Made by a program: the position numbers and the translations under genes. A stretch of DNA of 64,000 bases, from assembly GCA_015680685.1 (NCBI GenBank), contig MNCI01008086.1, positions 957,793 through 1,021,792 on the forward strand, written 5' to 3'. Below the pieces are notes generated by a model. That model was given only the letters and a program-made list of their open reading frames with translations. It searched no databases and was not told the DNA's origin. The DNA comes from Gnetum montanum (taxonomy: Eukaryota; Streptophyta; Gnetopsida; Gnetales; Gnetaceae). The first letter of the stretch is position 1. Every line of letters starts with the position of its first letter. This document shows, piece after piece, positions 11,911-24,879 of the stretch.

Positions 11911-12068
11911 GTTTAACCAGAAATAAATAACCTGTCAAACCTTTCATGTCATCTTAGAATGGTTTTACCTAAAAATTTTGGTTTTTCTCGTTGCGTTGAC
12001 CACAGCCAACATTTTTGCCAACCATGCACATGGCTTTAGTGTTTTATAATTTTCCGATTCTTCAATTC

Positions 12069-12208
12069 TGCAAATATTTGCTGAATCAAAACTTTAGGAA
12101 TGCTTGAGAATATTAGTAGCTAGTAAAAGCATTTTGCAAATATTTGCTAGGCCAAAACTATTCAGCTTTGTTTAAGAATGCTTGAGAATATTGGTGGGTA
12201 GTAAAAAC
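12069..12208. repeat. Diverged tandem duplication, period about 66 bp
   Basis: TGCAAATATTTGCT (12069 and 12135) and GAATGCTTGAGAATATT with AGTAAAA are repeated in the same order. Confidence 0.8.
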
Positions 12209-12209
12209 A

Positions 12210-13166
12210 GCCTATTGCGAATAGCAGCAAATTTCAAAACCATTATTCTCCTTTTTAATTTTAAATATTATAAAAATAAAATAAATCTTCCTCCACTCTT
12301 TACTTCTTTTCAGATCTCAACCTTCCTTGCAACAGGGTTTTAACTTTTCCCGTTCTTCCACTCTTTGCTTTGTATTTGAGAATGCCCACTGCATACAATT
12401 TTTATAATCCACGAAGAATTTTTAAATATCTATTATATATATATAGGAACTTTAAAACTCGGAATCATTTCCAAATTTTTAAAATTATTCATGAATTATT
12501 CCCAATTCACGATCTGATAAAGTTAATATCCTGAATCCGAATTAAAAACTATGCATGGCATAGATGGGAGAGTATAACCACGCGCTGCTTGCTGGGAGAG
12601 ACGCACACTATTTCGGCAAAAAAACATATGACAACGTTGACCATGAAATAAACCATGAAAACATATGACAACGTTTTTAGCTTTTTTTTTCGCATATACC
12701 GTGGAAATTGAGAAAAGCTCCACGTTGCCTTCGCAACTCCATGGAAATTTGCAGAAGCCTGGATTCACAAAGAGTCGAATCACAATTTCTAATAGTGATG
12801 CTCCATGCCTAAATAAGATTCAAATTTTCTCATTAGACTGCAATGTCCCTGGATTAACATGGTTGCCAAGGCATTCATATTTCTAAAAAGAAAATGAAAA
12901 AACGAGAAAATTTTGAATATCCCAAAAACCATAGAAGCTAATACAAAATCAATTTTTTCCCAAAAATAGATGCATCAAGCATCATTCTTTTCCAATAAAT
13001 ATGGCAAAGCACTTGATGTTCCAAGGAATGTAGCAATCCATATAGTGTACATGACTCGGCTTTTTTGGAGCAGGAATAGGCAAGAAATTGTGGTGCATGT
13101 TCCTGAAGTAGTTAAAAATGGGAAAAGAACACAGAATTTCGGTTTGATGGGCGGGCAAACAGTACG
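12210..13166. other. 3' flank of the galactosyltransferase gene
   Basis: AT-rich DNA with no supported gene. ACATATGACAACGTT is repeated at about 12625 and 12661. No clear AATAAA signal on the minus strand was found close to the stop codon. Confidence 0.4.
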
Positions 13167-13274
13167 TTGCTCTAATTGTCATGGCCATACAACTCGCAAA
13201 AAATGCATACATGAAAGTGGCTACATTGCTCTAATTATCATGGCCATACAACTTGCAAAAAATGCATACATGAA
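13167..13274. repeat. Tandem duplication, period 59 bp, beyond the gene's stop codon
   Basis: TTGCTCTAAT(T)(G/A)TCATGGCCATACAACT(C/T)GCAAAAAATGCATACATGAA-type units start at 13167 and 13226. They lie 56 bp or more downstream of the stop codon of the minus-strand gene, so they are probably in its 3' UTR. Confidence 0.9.
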
Positions 13275-13329
13275 TATGTCTGCAGGGAAAAGGAGTCGTG
13301 GCACTGATGCTGAGTGCATTACTGAGATA

Positions 13330-16300
13330 CTAAAAAATAGCATTCCAGACTGCACCATCCCCTTCTCCACAACGCTGGTGCACATCCTTCATTCTTTCAA
13401 CAGATTTACATATGCCACTGCAACTCCAATCAAATGATGCAACACAAGGATTTCCCGCCTGAGCCTTCCATTCACAATCTGTTTTACACACAACAAAAAT
13501 TCCTTGAATAAATATGCAAAATCTGTGTAAAAAGAAGAAAAAAATGTATCTTATACAACAGAATCCAATCGCTGGATTAAAAATCTGAGCAAGTTTATGT
13601 GTTGGTACCATAACGGTGCTAATTTGAATTTTTGTTTCCTTTTTGCAAATTCTAAGAGTATGTAACAAACCATTATTCATGAACCTTGTTTAAACCTCAG
13701 ATAGTAGTTTAAACTTTCATTAGTAATAAAATGTTCCCTCTGCCAGTTCAAAAGAAAACGGCAAAAAACCATAAATATTCAACATTCTGCATTTTATGTT
13801 GATCATTTCATGAGAACCAGGCTGCCTAAGGGCACGGTAAAAATATTCATTCAAGGACTATTCTGCCAGGTAGGCAGCTGGCCATAGTAAGGCACCAAGA
13901 TGACAAAACTCTTTAGATGTTATATTGTTAAGGGAATGACTGCCAGCAAGTTTTAACACTAGCTATATTTTTGTACGTTACTAAGGCTCAAACAAAAGCG
14001 AACTCCTTTTCTTCTAGGCACAAAGTTAATGTTGCCACGACGGCATTAAGCAAATGGGCATTTTCATGGCCTTTCTCACAGCTAAGTAGAAATGAATTAC
14101 ATGAAGGACTAATGAGGAAGAAGAGAAATGAGAGAAACTCCTACTCAAGGACATGTGCTTGTACATTATATTTCATCCTCTCTAGTGAATACAATTGCTA
14201 CATAACTTCAAAAATATAATCATGTATAAGTTTTTTGAACTCAACAAACAGATATCATGACAGAACATAGTAGATGACTAATCAATTATGATTGGATTAG
14301 TAATTTTTCCACGTGTACACCAATCCGTTTGGTCATACATGGAGGACTCAGGATATGCAAGTACAGTACCAGATCCAAGAAAAACATAAGAACCAAATTG
14401 CCCAAGCTTCGGTGGGCTGAAACGACGTAATTCTGATTTTACAAACAAAAGGGTGCAACCATTTATATAGACCATGAAACAGCTCGAGAATTTTGGATGC
14501 TTAAAAAGTTCAATTTTTACTTAATTGATATCTTTTGATATGATTTTTTCCATTGGCAATTACCTGGTGGAGTACCACAACAAAGACTCCGATCATCAAT
14601 ATGCTCCACATCTAATCCAATAAACCAGGACCCCAAAGTGACATCTTCATTTGCATATTTGTGTAATATATGCCTGAACATAAAAATAGATAAACTGTCA
14701 GCTTGGAACAAGAAATTTAAGTAATTTTCATAGCTCTAAAATAATGATAGAAGTACTAGAGTATAAGAAAAAGGAATACTGTGTCTCAAAACATGCACCA
14801 AAAGTGAGCAAAAACAGCTTACTGATTTATAGAGATGTAAGTAGCCAGATCTTTAGAAATTGCATAAAGCTGCCCAGTTGCATGTCTAAAATACTTATTC
14901 CCTTCTTCACCAAATTTCCAGTATTCTGGTTCACGGTACTTTGCACCTCTGAAAATGAACATTCCAAAATTGATATAACAATAATGTTTAATAGGTATGT
15001 TGGACTTAAATCAATACAAAATGAGGAAGGACATAGTCACAAAAAATAGTGGACATGTTAAGTACTTTCAGGAGCACAGATTACATACTTCTGTGCGAGA
15101 ACAGGTCCTGATTTCATACAACCGATGTAAACACGTGGTTTGGAGCGATGTCGTGCTAAAGTGGTGCCAAGAATTCCTATAAATAAACAACCCCTGCATA
15201 TTAGGTTAAATGATTACATGAAAATGCCTAGAATTTCTATTCATTAAGAAAAATCCAAGTGGGACTTCTATACCTAAGTTCACATGCACATCATCATCAA
15301 CTTTAACATAAAAGTCCGCATCCCACTTGGCTACCGCTGTTGTAAAGTATATTAATGTCTTAGAAGACAATTCGTGGTAACCTTCAATATGATTCTGTAC
15401 ATCAAAAAACAAAATATCATAAAAAAATATTCTGGTAAAAAAAAAAGCTATATAGAGGCAGTGAATTTACCACTGGTTTAATTACAAGAATGTTACATGC
15501 AAGAAAGATTGGCAGATATAAAACCTACAAGCCTCAAAAAATCATGATGTTGAGACTCCTCAGCATCAATAGCCCGGTCCAAAATACCACCAGGTGTAGC
15601 ACTAAAATAATGAAAACCAATCAAAGATATATATAAAAAATAAATCATTAAACTGTAGATAACTATCAAGATAAATTAAAAGAGTTCCAATTCAAAAAGA
15701 CAGGAAGATACCTATGTCCAATCACAAATCTTATAACAATGCCCTTCTCTTTTTCAATTTGAAGAAGCTTTTCACCTATAAAATGAAAAAGAATATCCAA
15801 TAACTTTTTTTCAAAAAAAAAAAAAACCTACAAATGCACACTTTTGCAGGTAAGATGTCAAACCTCGAGGCATCCATGTTTCCCTAACTGAGTCCCTCCT
15901 CTTGCGGCTGCTGAAAGCGGTATTTATCCCAATAACAACAAAAGCTTTCTGTCTTTCCCCTGATTTCTCACCAACTATCTTGCCTAAAGCCGGGGATGCG
16001 TTAAGATGACTTCCTTGGGCAGCACGAGCAGCTGCAAGCTCTAACTCCAATGTTGATATTGTTTTATCTAAAGCCCTGACAAAAATCACAAGGTAAACAA
16101 AAATGTTACATAAAAATACGTTTCTACTCACCAATAAAAACTCATAAGAAGATTCTTTCAACCTACTTGATTGCATCATGAGTCTTTGATACTTGGCTAA
16201 GCACATCTTTTGTCTGTACAGTTTCTTCTTTCTGAAAAGACGAACAACATTTTCTTAAACTTCTTAAAACTATCCACCATCAGATCGATTAATATTATTT

Positions 16301-18896
16301 TCTTATTGATGATGATTTGCTTACAGTTTTTATCTCACAATCACTACCAAATTGATGTTCTTCTGCAAAATGTTTTTCAACATTGCGGACCCTTCCTCTT
16401 GAATCTGGAAAAACCCACAACCTATAGTTTGCAAGCGCAGAATGACAAATTAAAGATATCAATTGAAAATGTTTAAAAAGTGATAGTAAGGTATAAACAA
16501 TGGTACAGTTCAAATACTAGACAAGCAAAATCGTAAGAAATAAAACAAATACTGAATTTTTCATGTCAAAATCCAAGCAAACCTATGTACAAATCAAACT
16601 TGTTGATATGATGGGGATAGACTCTTTTAAACAATGACTGAGGAAAGCATCTAATCCATAGTTTACAACTATACAACACATGGAAAAGTCCATGTAGACA
16701 GATCCTCCCAGCATTCAGATTTTACATATATGAAAAATCGATAAATGAGGTAAAGTAAACACATGCAATACATGAAAACTTTATCTATAGTAACAAACAG
16801 TGTCAATTAAAAAATTAATTTGAAAATACAGGATCACAACATGATACACTCCTCCGGTGGCCCTATTCTGTGCAGGTAAAATATGGTTAGAGTTTAAAAA
16901 CATATTAATCCAAATGTGATATTTGAGAAAGTAGGAAATAATTCTCAGAGAAAAGGTATCTTTTCACTACTGGATGGATCTGTGTCCTCGAGATAGAGAC
17001 ATGATACCATCTTAAAGAAAGCCCCTAGAAGCCCTCCTCAAATCCCTTAGAAATCCTTTTTACAAGGATATGGCCAACACTTCAACCAACATAGGGACAT
17101 TTTAACACATTCCTTCACTTAAAAATCTGCAAGGAGTTATGCCAAAGCAAAGGATTTAAAAAGACGAAGCCTGTGCACTGTTTCCCAAGAGATGCATAAC
17201 ACTAAAAGCAAATATTATGTAGAATGGTACATTTCTGTGGAGGCATTAACCCTTAAACCCAGCGCTGATGATCTATCGAATGGTTGTAAGACATCCATTT
17301 AGCCATTGATAAAATCTGAAGAAATTCTAACCTTATAAAGGATAATGGATTAGTTAGTTCTGTTTTCAACATAATCAATCTCTATTACCTTCCAATAGCC
17401 ATTACAGCTACTTCAAAGAGATGCCCATATATATGAAAAGATCAATGATTTGAAATTAGAGCATTGTTATTCTAACATTGAATGAGCTTGTACAACTGGC
17501 AATTCAACTGGTAAGCTCATTCAATGTTGGAATATAACATTGTTAGTTACTATTGAGATTTTTGTATTTTACATCAAGTAATGCCATGAAAAATACTTCA
17601 CTAATGAAAAATCATGCATATTCAATATATTAGCTTTTCTCTAAAACACCACTCTATGATACTACATCATCGTGATCACAATTCCTACTAAAATCAAAAG
17701 AAAGTGTTATGATTTTCATCTTTTGAAATGTTTTAAAAAATTTATTTTGTCACTGTAACGTGGAACTTTACCATGATTTTACTATAAGGAGTATGTCTCA
17801 AGTTCCTTACCATCATTTATCATTTCTTCTTCAGCAAGGCAATGGCTGGGAAAATCCATTCTTTTCAAAGTTTTAACACACTTCCTTTTATAACTGTGTT
17901 GAAGTTTGATTTATACTTGCTGTTTTCCAGGCATGTACAACTGTTAAGCAATCAATAGCATGATTTTGAAATATGGAGATTGATGTTGATTTTGTATGTC
18001 ATGAAATCATTTTTTCCCTGATATTAGGTGTGCTAATTTAACTTTGGAGTTATTTAGGGAGCATTTAAGCCTGCTAGTAACTGTCCATAAAAAGCACAAT
18101 CATATCAATATAACTTTTGAATCCTCCTACGATTTTCCATATCAATATAACAATGAGAAATAAAAAACTGCTGTAGTCTGCAAGACTACGGGTTCTAAAT
18201 AAAAAGATTAAAATCTATTTATATCAAAAAATAGTCTGTTCATTCTGAGTCATCAATGGATCAAGTGAAATAATTAGTGTGTAACAAATTTTGTTAAAGT
18301 TAATTTCGGCTAATATGTACTTATAACAAAAGGAAAACAATAAAAAGCCCTTAATAATAATGTTCACATTCACAAATGCAAAATCCTCATAAGATGGAAG
18401 AAAGACAGGCTTCCCATGAAAATGTCTATGGCCAAGATGAAGAAACAAAACAAAATATTTAAGTACTTTAATCATAGACAAACATAACCAGATTTAGATC
18501 GCTAAAGTAACCTACTGAAAAATATCAGCAAAACCTTGCACCAAACAGACTTCAACTCACTTAAAAACATTAGTGAAATGTTTTGGCAGGATTGGATACC
18601 AGAACAATGATGGAAGCTCGTAGAAACATTAAAAAAGCATCACATAGAACTCTTATTTATGATATAGCACCTATCCGCAAATATTCCTCCTCATCCTTAT
18701 TTGTAAGCATTCAATATAAAAGAAGGCGAAAATTTTATCAAATAAAGGAGAACCAAAGAACACAGCTAGCAACCAGATCTCACCTGTTCGTGATAAACAT
18801 GCCCAAACAAAAACAGCCAATGCAGAGAAGGACAATCCATTTGGGGTCGGTTCCTGCTGCTATTCCTGCTCTGGTTTGGCGTCCGGACCACACCAT
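13330..18896 (-). CDS. B3GALT: Beta-1,3-galactosyltransferase, GT31 family
   Basis: Golgi type II membrane enzyme that transfers galactose from UDP-Gal in beta-1,3 linkage onto glycan chains, such as those of arabinogalactan proteins or N-glycans; the exact acceptor is not known from sequence. Eleven exons: 18784-18896, 16325-16421, 16167-16231, 15864-16075, 15712-15775, 15529-15601, 15274-15394, 15089-15176, 14823-14948, 14564-14673, 13330-13478. They total 1218 nt (405 residues), phases fit, and all introns are GT-AG. The start is MVWSGRQ, with an in-frame TGA 24 codons or fewer upstream. One membrane segment lies at about residues 20-36 ([16 protein letters not shown]), then a DUF4094-like region with [17 protein letters not shown] (93-109). 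The catalytic domain has [24 protein letters not shown], the metal-binding DDD (241-243, in [10 protein letters not shown]) and EDVTLGSWF (329-337). The C-terminus is Cys-rich and ends AVWNAIF. Length is normal for the plant family. Introns 1 (2.4 kb) and 10 (1.1 kb) are long. Confidence 0.93.
17461..17542. repeat. Imperfect hairpin in intron 1
   Basis: GCATTGTTATTCTAACATTG continued by AATGAGCTT is mirrored by AAGCTCATTCAATGTTGGAA and TATAACATTG after a 23-nt loop. The arms are about 29 bp with a few mismatches. It could be a foldback or MITE fragment. Confidence 0.75.
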
Positions 18897-20065
18897 GTTT
18901 ATCAGAAACAACGTTTCAGATCAGGCCCACAACTTAATCCGACTTCTATGGGCAAAACACAATATTCCGCCGCTATTCCTATTATTTCTCCTCGATCTTC
19001 AAAATATGATAGGAACACTGCAATCCGATTACAATGAAAATGACAAATCATTCGTTCGGATTCTATGCGGACCCGAAGAACAAAATTATTTGATCTTCCA
19101 AAGAAATTATATTATGAGCAGAAAGATGCCTTATGAGGGCGCCTTTCTTACTATAAAAGTTAACGAGGACGAGGAACATATGCCAGACTGGGGATGGAAG
19201 AGCGAATAATCCCTGCAGCATTATTTTTTAAAGGTAAATGAATAGTTTTCTAGTTTGAGGAAGGTATAATTAGCTAATAGCGCAATTTCCATAATGGAAA
19301 AATGTCTACGTGTGATTTTTTAGAAGGAGTGAATTCGTGGGTACCGTGCCTACCGGAGGCTCTTGCCTATGCTTTTGTCCAACTTGACAATTCACATTAC
19401 TGGTTTATGCATAGTTTGCTTCTTAATTAATATGTCTCACTGTGATATTTCTATTAAGTTATATTCAGGAGATAAATAAGTTTTCATGTGAGTATAAACT
19501 TTGCTGTGAACTGTGATTCCATTTCCCTCATGGTAACTTTTAAGGAACGGTGTGGGGAATTTGACATTTGGGTTCATGCAGAATTGAACCCCACATTTGA
19601 AGAGGCCACGCTCTTATTAAATTCACGCGGGAGAGAAGTAACTGAAACAAGGGGTAATTTTCAGTGATCGATTGATTGACGTGCCAGGCGAGATAACGAA
19701 AGGTTATGCTCTTATTGTTATGGTGTCTGTTTGAGTAAGACGTATCTTCCTGGATATAGACATTTATCTTACTTTATCATGTGTTTGGAGCCAGACAAGA
19801 AAACTTTTAAATACGGCAAAGTATTTAATCAAATTCAAGATTGGAATGTCGTTATCTTTCAAGACTACAATACCTCAATTTAACCGTACCTTTCATTTAA
19901 TTAAAAATGTTCTATGGTATGCAGAGGGTACTCATACCTAAACCATTTCAACCTAGCGGTCACCCATAGCCATTCATCATCATAAATAAAGGTTGTTCGT
20001 AGAGGCACTGTTTTGCTATTAAAAAAAATAGAGTGCATTAGATCAAAGAACATCTAAATTAAACA
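18897..20065. other. 5' UTR and promoter side of the gene, then AT-rich DNA
   Basis: Sequence upstream of the start codon on the minus strand. It holds an in-frame stop just before the ATG, but I could not place a convincing TATA box or transcription start. From about 19210 the sequence is unremarkable intergenic DNA. Confidence 0.4.
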
Positions 20066-20206
20066 AATAACAACAACAAGATGTTAGCCTAGTCATATAC
20101 CCCAAGATTTATATAAGTTTATAACTCAATGCTACTTAGTAGAATCAAACCTATGACCTAGGGTTACCAAGCCAAGACCTATACCACTAGGCTAACACTT
20201 CATTAT
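20066..20206 (-). mobile_element. tRNA-derived SINE-like copy S1
   Basis: On the minus strand: box A-like TTAGCCTAGTGGTATAGG, then about 30 nt on, box B-like AGGTTTGATTCTACT. Next come AGTTATAAACTTATATAAAT, CTTGGGGTATATGAC and a tail TTGTTGTTGTTATTTG. A (TTG)n tail is known from some plant SINEs. It shares blocks with S3. Confidence 0.65.
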
Positions 20207-20224
20207 TATAACTCGGTGCTACCT

Positions 20225-20331
20225 TCCTTTTACGAAATTTTTTTATTTTTAATTTATAACTTAGTGCTACCTAGTAGAATTGAACCTATGCCCTAGGGTT
20301 AGGGAGCCAAGGCCTATACCACTAGGTAGTA
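20225..20331 (-). mobile_element. tRNA-derived SINE-like copy S2
   Basis: On the minus strand: CTAGTGGTATAGGCCTTGGC (box A-like), then AGGTTCAATTCTACT (box B-like), CTAAGTTATAAA and an A-rich tail. It is head-to-tail with S1. Confidence 0.6.
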
Positions 20332-20339
20332 GAAGAAGG

Positions 20340-21120
20340 ATCATTGTAATATAATTTTTCTAAAAACAAAAAAGTCAAGGTATTGATTAGAGTTTACATA
20401 GCATTGAGAAACTACTAGAAATGGAAGGTGTTAGACCCAAAAAAAGAGAAAAAATTTAGAGTAAGAATATCAAAAACAGGTGAAACTCAAGCACTATATA
20501 AAAGAAAAGGCCTAATATGATGCTTTTTCATGTTTTCATCCTTATAACCAATCGTTAAAAAATTTCCTTTCGAATAAGAAAAGAGTCACACCTTACCTTT
20601 TTATGAAAGAAAAAACTAAAGAGGGCTATATTCAAGATTGCAGTTGAAGCATGAGCTGTTAAAGAATAAAGGGATGAAAGAAATTTCAAGTGTGAAGCAA
20701 AATCCTTCAAGTTGAGCATTACCAAATAAATATTTCTTCAACCTTGACTTAAAAGTAAGTAAATCTGAGGTACACCAAGGCTAAGAACTTCAAATAAGGG
20801 GACAAGTAAAAATGTAGTGAATGAATGGATCTTCCATGTTGCAAATAGGATATCTAGGTTCATGAACATGTAATTGAAAGTAATAAATATCAAGAGGTAA
20901 ACTTTCATAAACCAAATACTATAAAAAATAGTTAGTTTTTGAAAAAGAGAGAAGGATCAAACCTTGTCCTTTTCTCAAAAGCATCCTTTTGAAGAAAGGG
21001 GGATGTATTAGACATTAAAAAAATATTAATAATAAGCAAAAAAATTTAGGGTATATCACATGCTTAATCACGAAGCATAACAAACCAAAATTAACTTGGA
21101 AAGCAATGACTTTCCAAATT
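20340..21120. other. AT-rich DNA, no gene
   Basis: No supported coding or structural feature was seen. Confidence 0.4.
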
Positions 21121-21760
21121 TAGGATGTCTACTTACGTATACATCCTTACAATAATTTTTTTGAAAAATCAAGAAAAAAATTAATTATTAGTAGGTAGGA
21201 TAGTCCTAGTCTTACCATCATTTTCCATATCTATGCTCAAACTTAAAATAGCAAAAGAATTTGATGCAATAATAGAAAGCTTTGGTGAAATATCAACCTT
21301 TGTAGAAGAAGAAAGGACAAAAGTATATGTTGGAATTTCCTACAACCCTTTTGTGAACATAAAATTTAACCATTGGGTGGACAATAATCTTTTTATATAA
21401 GAAAAAAAATTTCTTATGTGTTGTTTATTTTAATTGATCAATACTTCCTATAGCAAAGGTATTGACAAAAGCTTCTATCTTCTCTAGTTTCTTTATTACC
21501 ATTTGATCATTCTTGTCATTGACATTAGCTTAATTTTTCATCATTTTAGCTTCAAATTGTTTTTTTTTTGTCCTCAATTTTAACATGTTTTTTTTTATTT
21601 TCCTCAACATCTTTTTTCTTAAGTAGAAAAAGACAAACATTAAATAAATATCCTTCACAATGATAATAATTACAAGAATTATGAAGATTACAATATCTAA
21701 TTAATTGAATGTAAGTCTTTTCACGTACTTGCAAAATGAATACATTTTTACATTAAAGAA
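21120..21760 (-). pseudogene. Second LINE ORF1-like relic, inverted relative to the first
   Basis: 21120-21330 matches the reverse complement of about 10200-10440 (shared GTTAGGGTTGGGACC/GACTAGGACTATCC side and CTTAAAATAGCAAAAG blocks). On the minus strand, QLIRYCNLHNSCNYYHCEGY then LFNVCLFLLKKKD is a degenerate zinc knuckle with a lysine-rich tail, equivalent to the one at about 9.8 kb. Stops interrupt the rest. Confidence 0.5.
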
Positions 21761-23560
21761 GATTGATTTCAACTAAAAAAAACATCTTCAAAAACTAAAT
21801 AGTGTGGAAATAGATTATATATGCTTGATGGGACTAAGAAGACTAATAATTTCCTACTTAGCTTTCTAAAAAATCAATGGAGTATTAAATAGTTTGACAA
21901 AATATAAAACTAGAATATTTGTTAAATTGTACATCAAAATATGGAGTCCACTTATGAATGATCAACACTATATGTTTTATAGTATCATCCTTAAAAAGCA
22001 TTGTATGGCATCATTCATGAATCCTAAGTTAGTAAGGAAATGAGATGAGACTTAAGATAGACTACACCGTAGTGTTCATAGCAAATGCATTCATAGTAAA
22101 ATTCATAACACCTATTAGAAGCATAGTGAGTTTATCATAGGCAACATGTACACATAATGACCCATGACATACACATGCACATACATAAGACACACTATAA
22201 TGAAACAAGGACCAATTCCGTCTTAAGAGAAGGGGTAGTGCCTAAACCAAAGAAGCCAGAGCCTTTCCAACAAGTTTACATATCCTTGTGACATCATTCA
22301 CAAGGAATCAAGGCAATTGTAATACCCTAATGTCCAGCCTAAACCTAGCGTAGGTAAGGATTGAATGCTAATGCAAAACATACACACTGAATCATCAGAA
22401 TAGGTAAACAAATTGCATAACATAGTGGAAGACCATAAATTACTCTATAAAAACCTTAAATATGTATAACTACATAAGCATGATTTGCACATACAACTAC
22501 TATATGTATATATATCATCAACCTTTAACTATGCCAAATTCATTAATTTGTCTAAGACAAATGCATAGCAAGCCCATATCACAAATACTGCATCATATTA
22601 GTCTATATGTTTAGCACATGTCCCATGACTATATACATCATATCCACACTATACATATAGATTCATAGCTCATAGTTAGTTCATACCTACATCATCTACA
22701 AATACATCCATATCTTATATAAAAACATGTAATCAAATCACATGAATATAAAACCAAGGCCTCCATCACCTTCTTTAGTCTTATTGGTCTTCTAAGCTTC
22801 TAATTCTATCACCTGCATATAAAAAGGACTAGTACATAATTGAGTATGAGTCTTTATACATCCTTAAGAATGTGGATTACGATTGTGTTCTGAAGCTGAG
22901 GTGTGGAAAAATTAAAGCAACCTACATCAAGTTAGTGCATCATACACACACAACAAGAATCCAACCATATTAATTACAACTTATAAATCTAGCACATAAA
23001 ATACAATTGACTCATGCATATCCAAGACATGTACATCACATTGATAGTTTCGCTATACCACTATCACAACATATGAACTCATCACATAGTCATAATCAGT
23101 ATAGGCTTTTATCATTTAGTGCTTCAAATAATTACATCAAATAAGCATAACACAATACTTGAACAATTGGTGTTTCAATGAATCATCTATATGCATACCC
23201 ATAAAATAGTGATGTAAAAAATTATTCCCCAACATCTTGTGCTCCCATGAAAGACATCATCCATGGTAGCCAATGTATCATAACACAAAAAATACTTACA
23301 GGTCTTTTATCAATTTCATCAACACATATATCACTATTGATTCAAGTATCTGCTACTTTATTTGTAGTTGCAAGCCATTAACCTTTTGGAGGCTAGATTT
23401 GTGCATGTCCATCTGCTCTTAGATCTCATACTGGTCATAAATTGAGCCTATAACCTTCTACTCTTATTATAAGAACTGAGATTGAACCCTTGCAAATGTA
23501 TTTGTTAGGATCACCCCAACTCCTATAAGATGTCTCATTACCAACTAGTTCATGTCCTCA
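21760..23560. other. AT-rich, CATA-rich repetitive DNA
   Basis: No gene. Dense CATA/ACAT-containing text, similar in character to 25.7-27.0 and 33.9-34.7 kb. It may be decayed LTR-retrotransposon sequence, but borders and family could not be fixed. Confidence 0.35.
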
Positions 23561-24690
23561 TTATTGACCTTTTGGTATGCCAAAACCTTAAGAAAAATGG
23601 AGAACATAGAATGTTGTAGAATGTGATGTTTTGTAGGACATGAAGGAGAGCTCAAAGAATGATATCTACAAAGAGATCTCTAAGTGGAGACTTTAATGAA
23701 TAAAGGGAGCATGGATAAGTAAGAAGATGTCTAAGTGGAAACTACAAGGACACAAAAGAACATGGACAAGTAAAGAAGGCTATAAGCCAAAAGAAGATGC
23801 TCCAATGATCAAGAGGAAGCTAAATCAAAAAGAGGAAGCATAAGAAATCAAAGTTCAAAAGTTGAGAAGACATCTTGGCCAAAGTGGAGTTGACTCAAAA
23901 AAGACATCTTCCAGAAACTAGAGATGTCTCCTTTCAAGAGAAGATGTCTCCATAAAGATGTTCCAAATTCAGAAGAGATGTCTCCCTAGAATTAAAGTCA
24001 ATTTCAGAGAGATGTTCCAATCTCGAAAGAGACATCTATACTAGCCATTAGATAGTCATTGCATGAATTCTGAGGTGAATTTTAAAACTCTGAGGCTATA
24101 AGAAGACTTCATTTTCTTGGGTATTATGAAAGTAACTGTGCATGGACTGTCACTATCAAAGCAATCATTGTATATTGTACGTGTGTACTTCAGTTGTAAA
24201 ATCATTTCCTTAATTAATTGTAATTTTGCTTCAAAGTACAAGGACCTATAATCTAAGTTAGATTTTTTCATTGTGTTTTTATTTTTTCTCTTGTTGCCCT
24301 ATTGGGCTTGATGTGCTGTTTGCGAGAAAGCATCATCATTGAGCTTGTTGGGATCCTACAAGATTAAATGTTTATGCAACATTAAAGCACTCCAAAGTGG
24401 AGGTTAATTTGTAAAGGTTGTTGGATCCTTGAAACCACATTCTAAGCTTACCAAAACCTTGTAGGGTTGACTGGTTTCGCAGTGACGAAACACTCCAAAG
24501 TGAAGCTTAGAGCTTGTACAAGGTGTGGCACCCTTCAAATCACATTTTTGAGAAATAAAGTTTGGAGGTGTGCAAGGATTCTACCCTCTAATTGTGGATA
24601 TACCCAAGTTGGAAAACCATGTAATAATTGTGTGGATTTTTTCGCTGTTAATTTTTGTTTGGGGAAATTATTCATCCCCCTTCTAAGTTC
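23560..24690 (+). repeat. Copia-like LTR, copy A
   Basis: Alignable over its full length with the reverse complement of 36466-37655. U3 carries many AGATGTCT/AGACATCT units (23660-24050). A TATA-like CTATAAGAAGAC follows near 24095. R/U5 holds CACTCCAAAGTG palindromes (24387 and 24491). The end reads TTATTCATCCCCCTTCTAAG, the kind of C-rich end seen in Sirevirus-like Copia LTRs. No PBS or internal region was recognised, so it is likely solo or truncated. Confidence 0.6.
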
Positions 24691-24879
24691 AATGATACTC
24701 ACTCATGTCAGCTTCATGCATCATGTGTATATCACAATAGCATCACAAGCATAATACAAATGATGACCATAAGCAACTCATGCTATATGTGTCATCCTAA
24801 GTTTTCAAATATTCCATGCTCAACACATGGTATAGGAACACCTCTTTTGATTCCCTTTTCTTCTCTCCATAGGTAATTT

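Noticed and set aside
12970-13437. Plus-strand 155-codon frame
   Set aside because: It runs antisense to the last exon of the galactosyltransferase gene and through the 59-bp tandem duplication; no domain is recognisable.
14278-14475. Minus-strand open frame inside intron 10
   Set aside because: It lies between exons 10 and 11, which join in phase without it, and the family has no such insert.
20094-20206. True tRNA gene
   Set aside because: Box A and B-like motifs are present, but I could not form an acceptor stem or full cloverleaf; SINE-like is the better call.
24056-24876. Several small frames near 24 kb
   Set aside because: They fall within the Copia-like LTR or just after it, and copy B does not keep them open.
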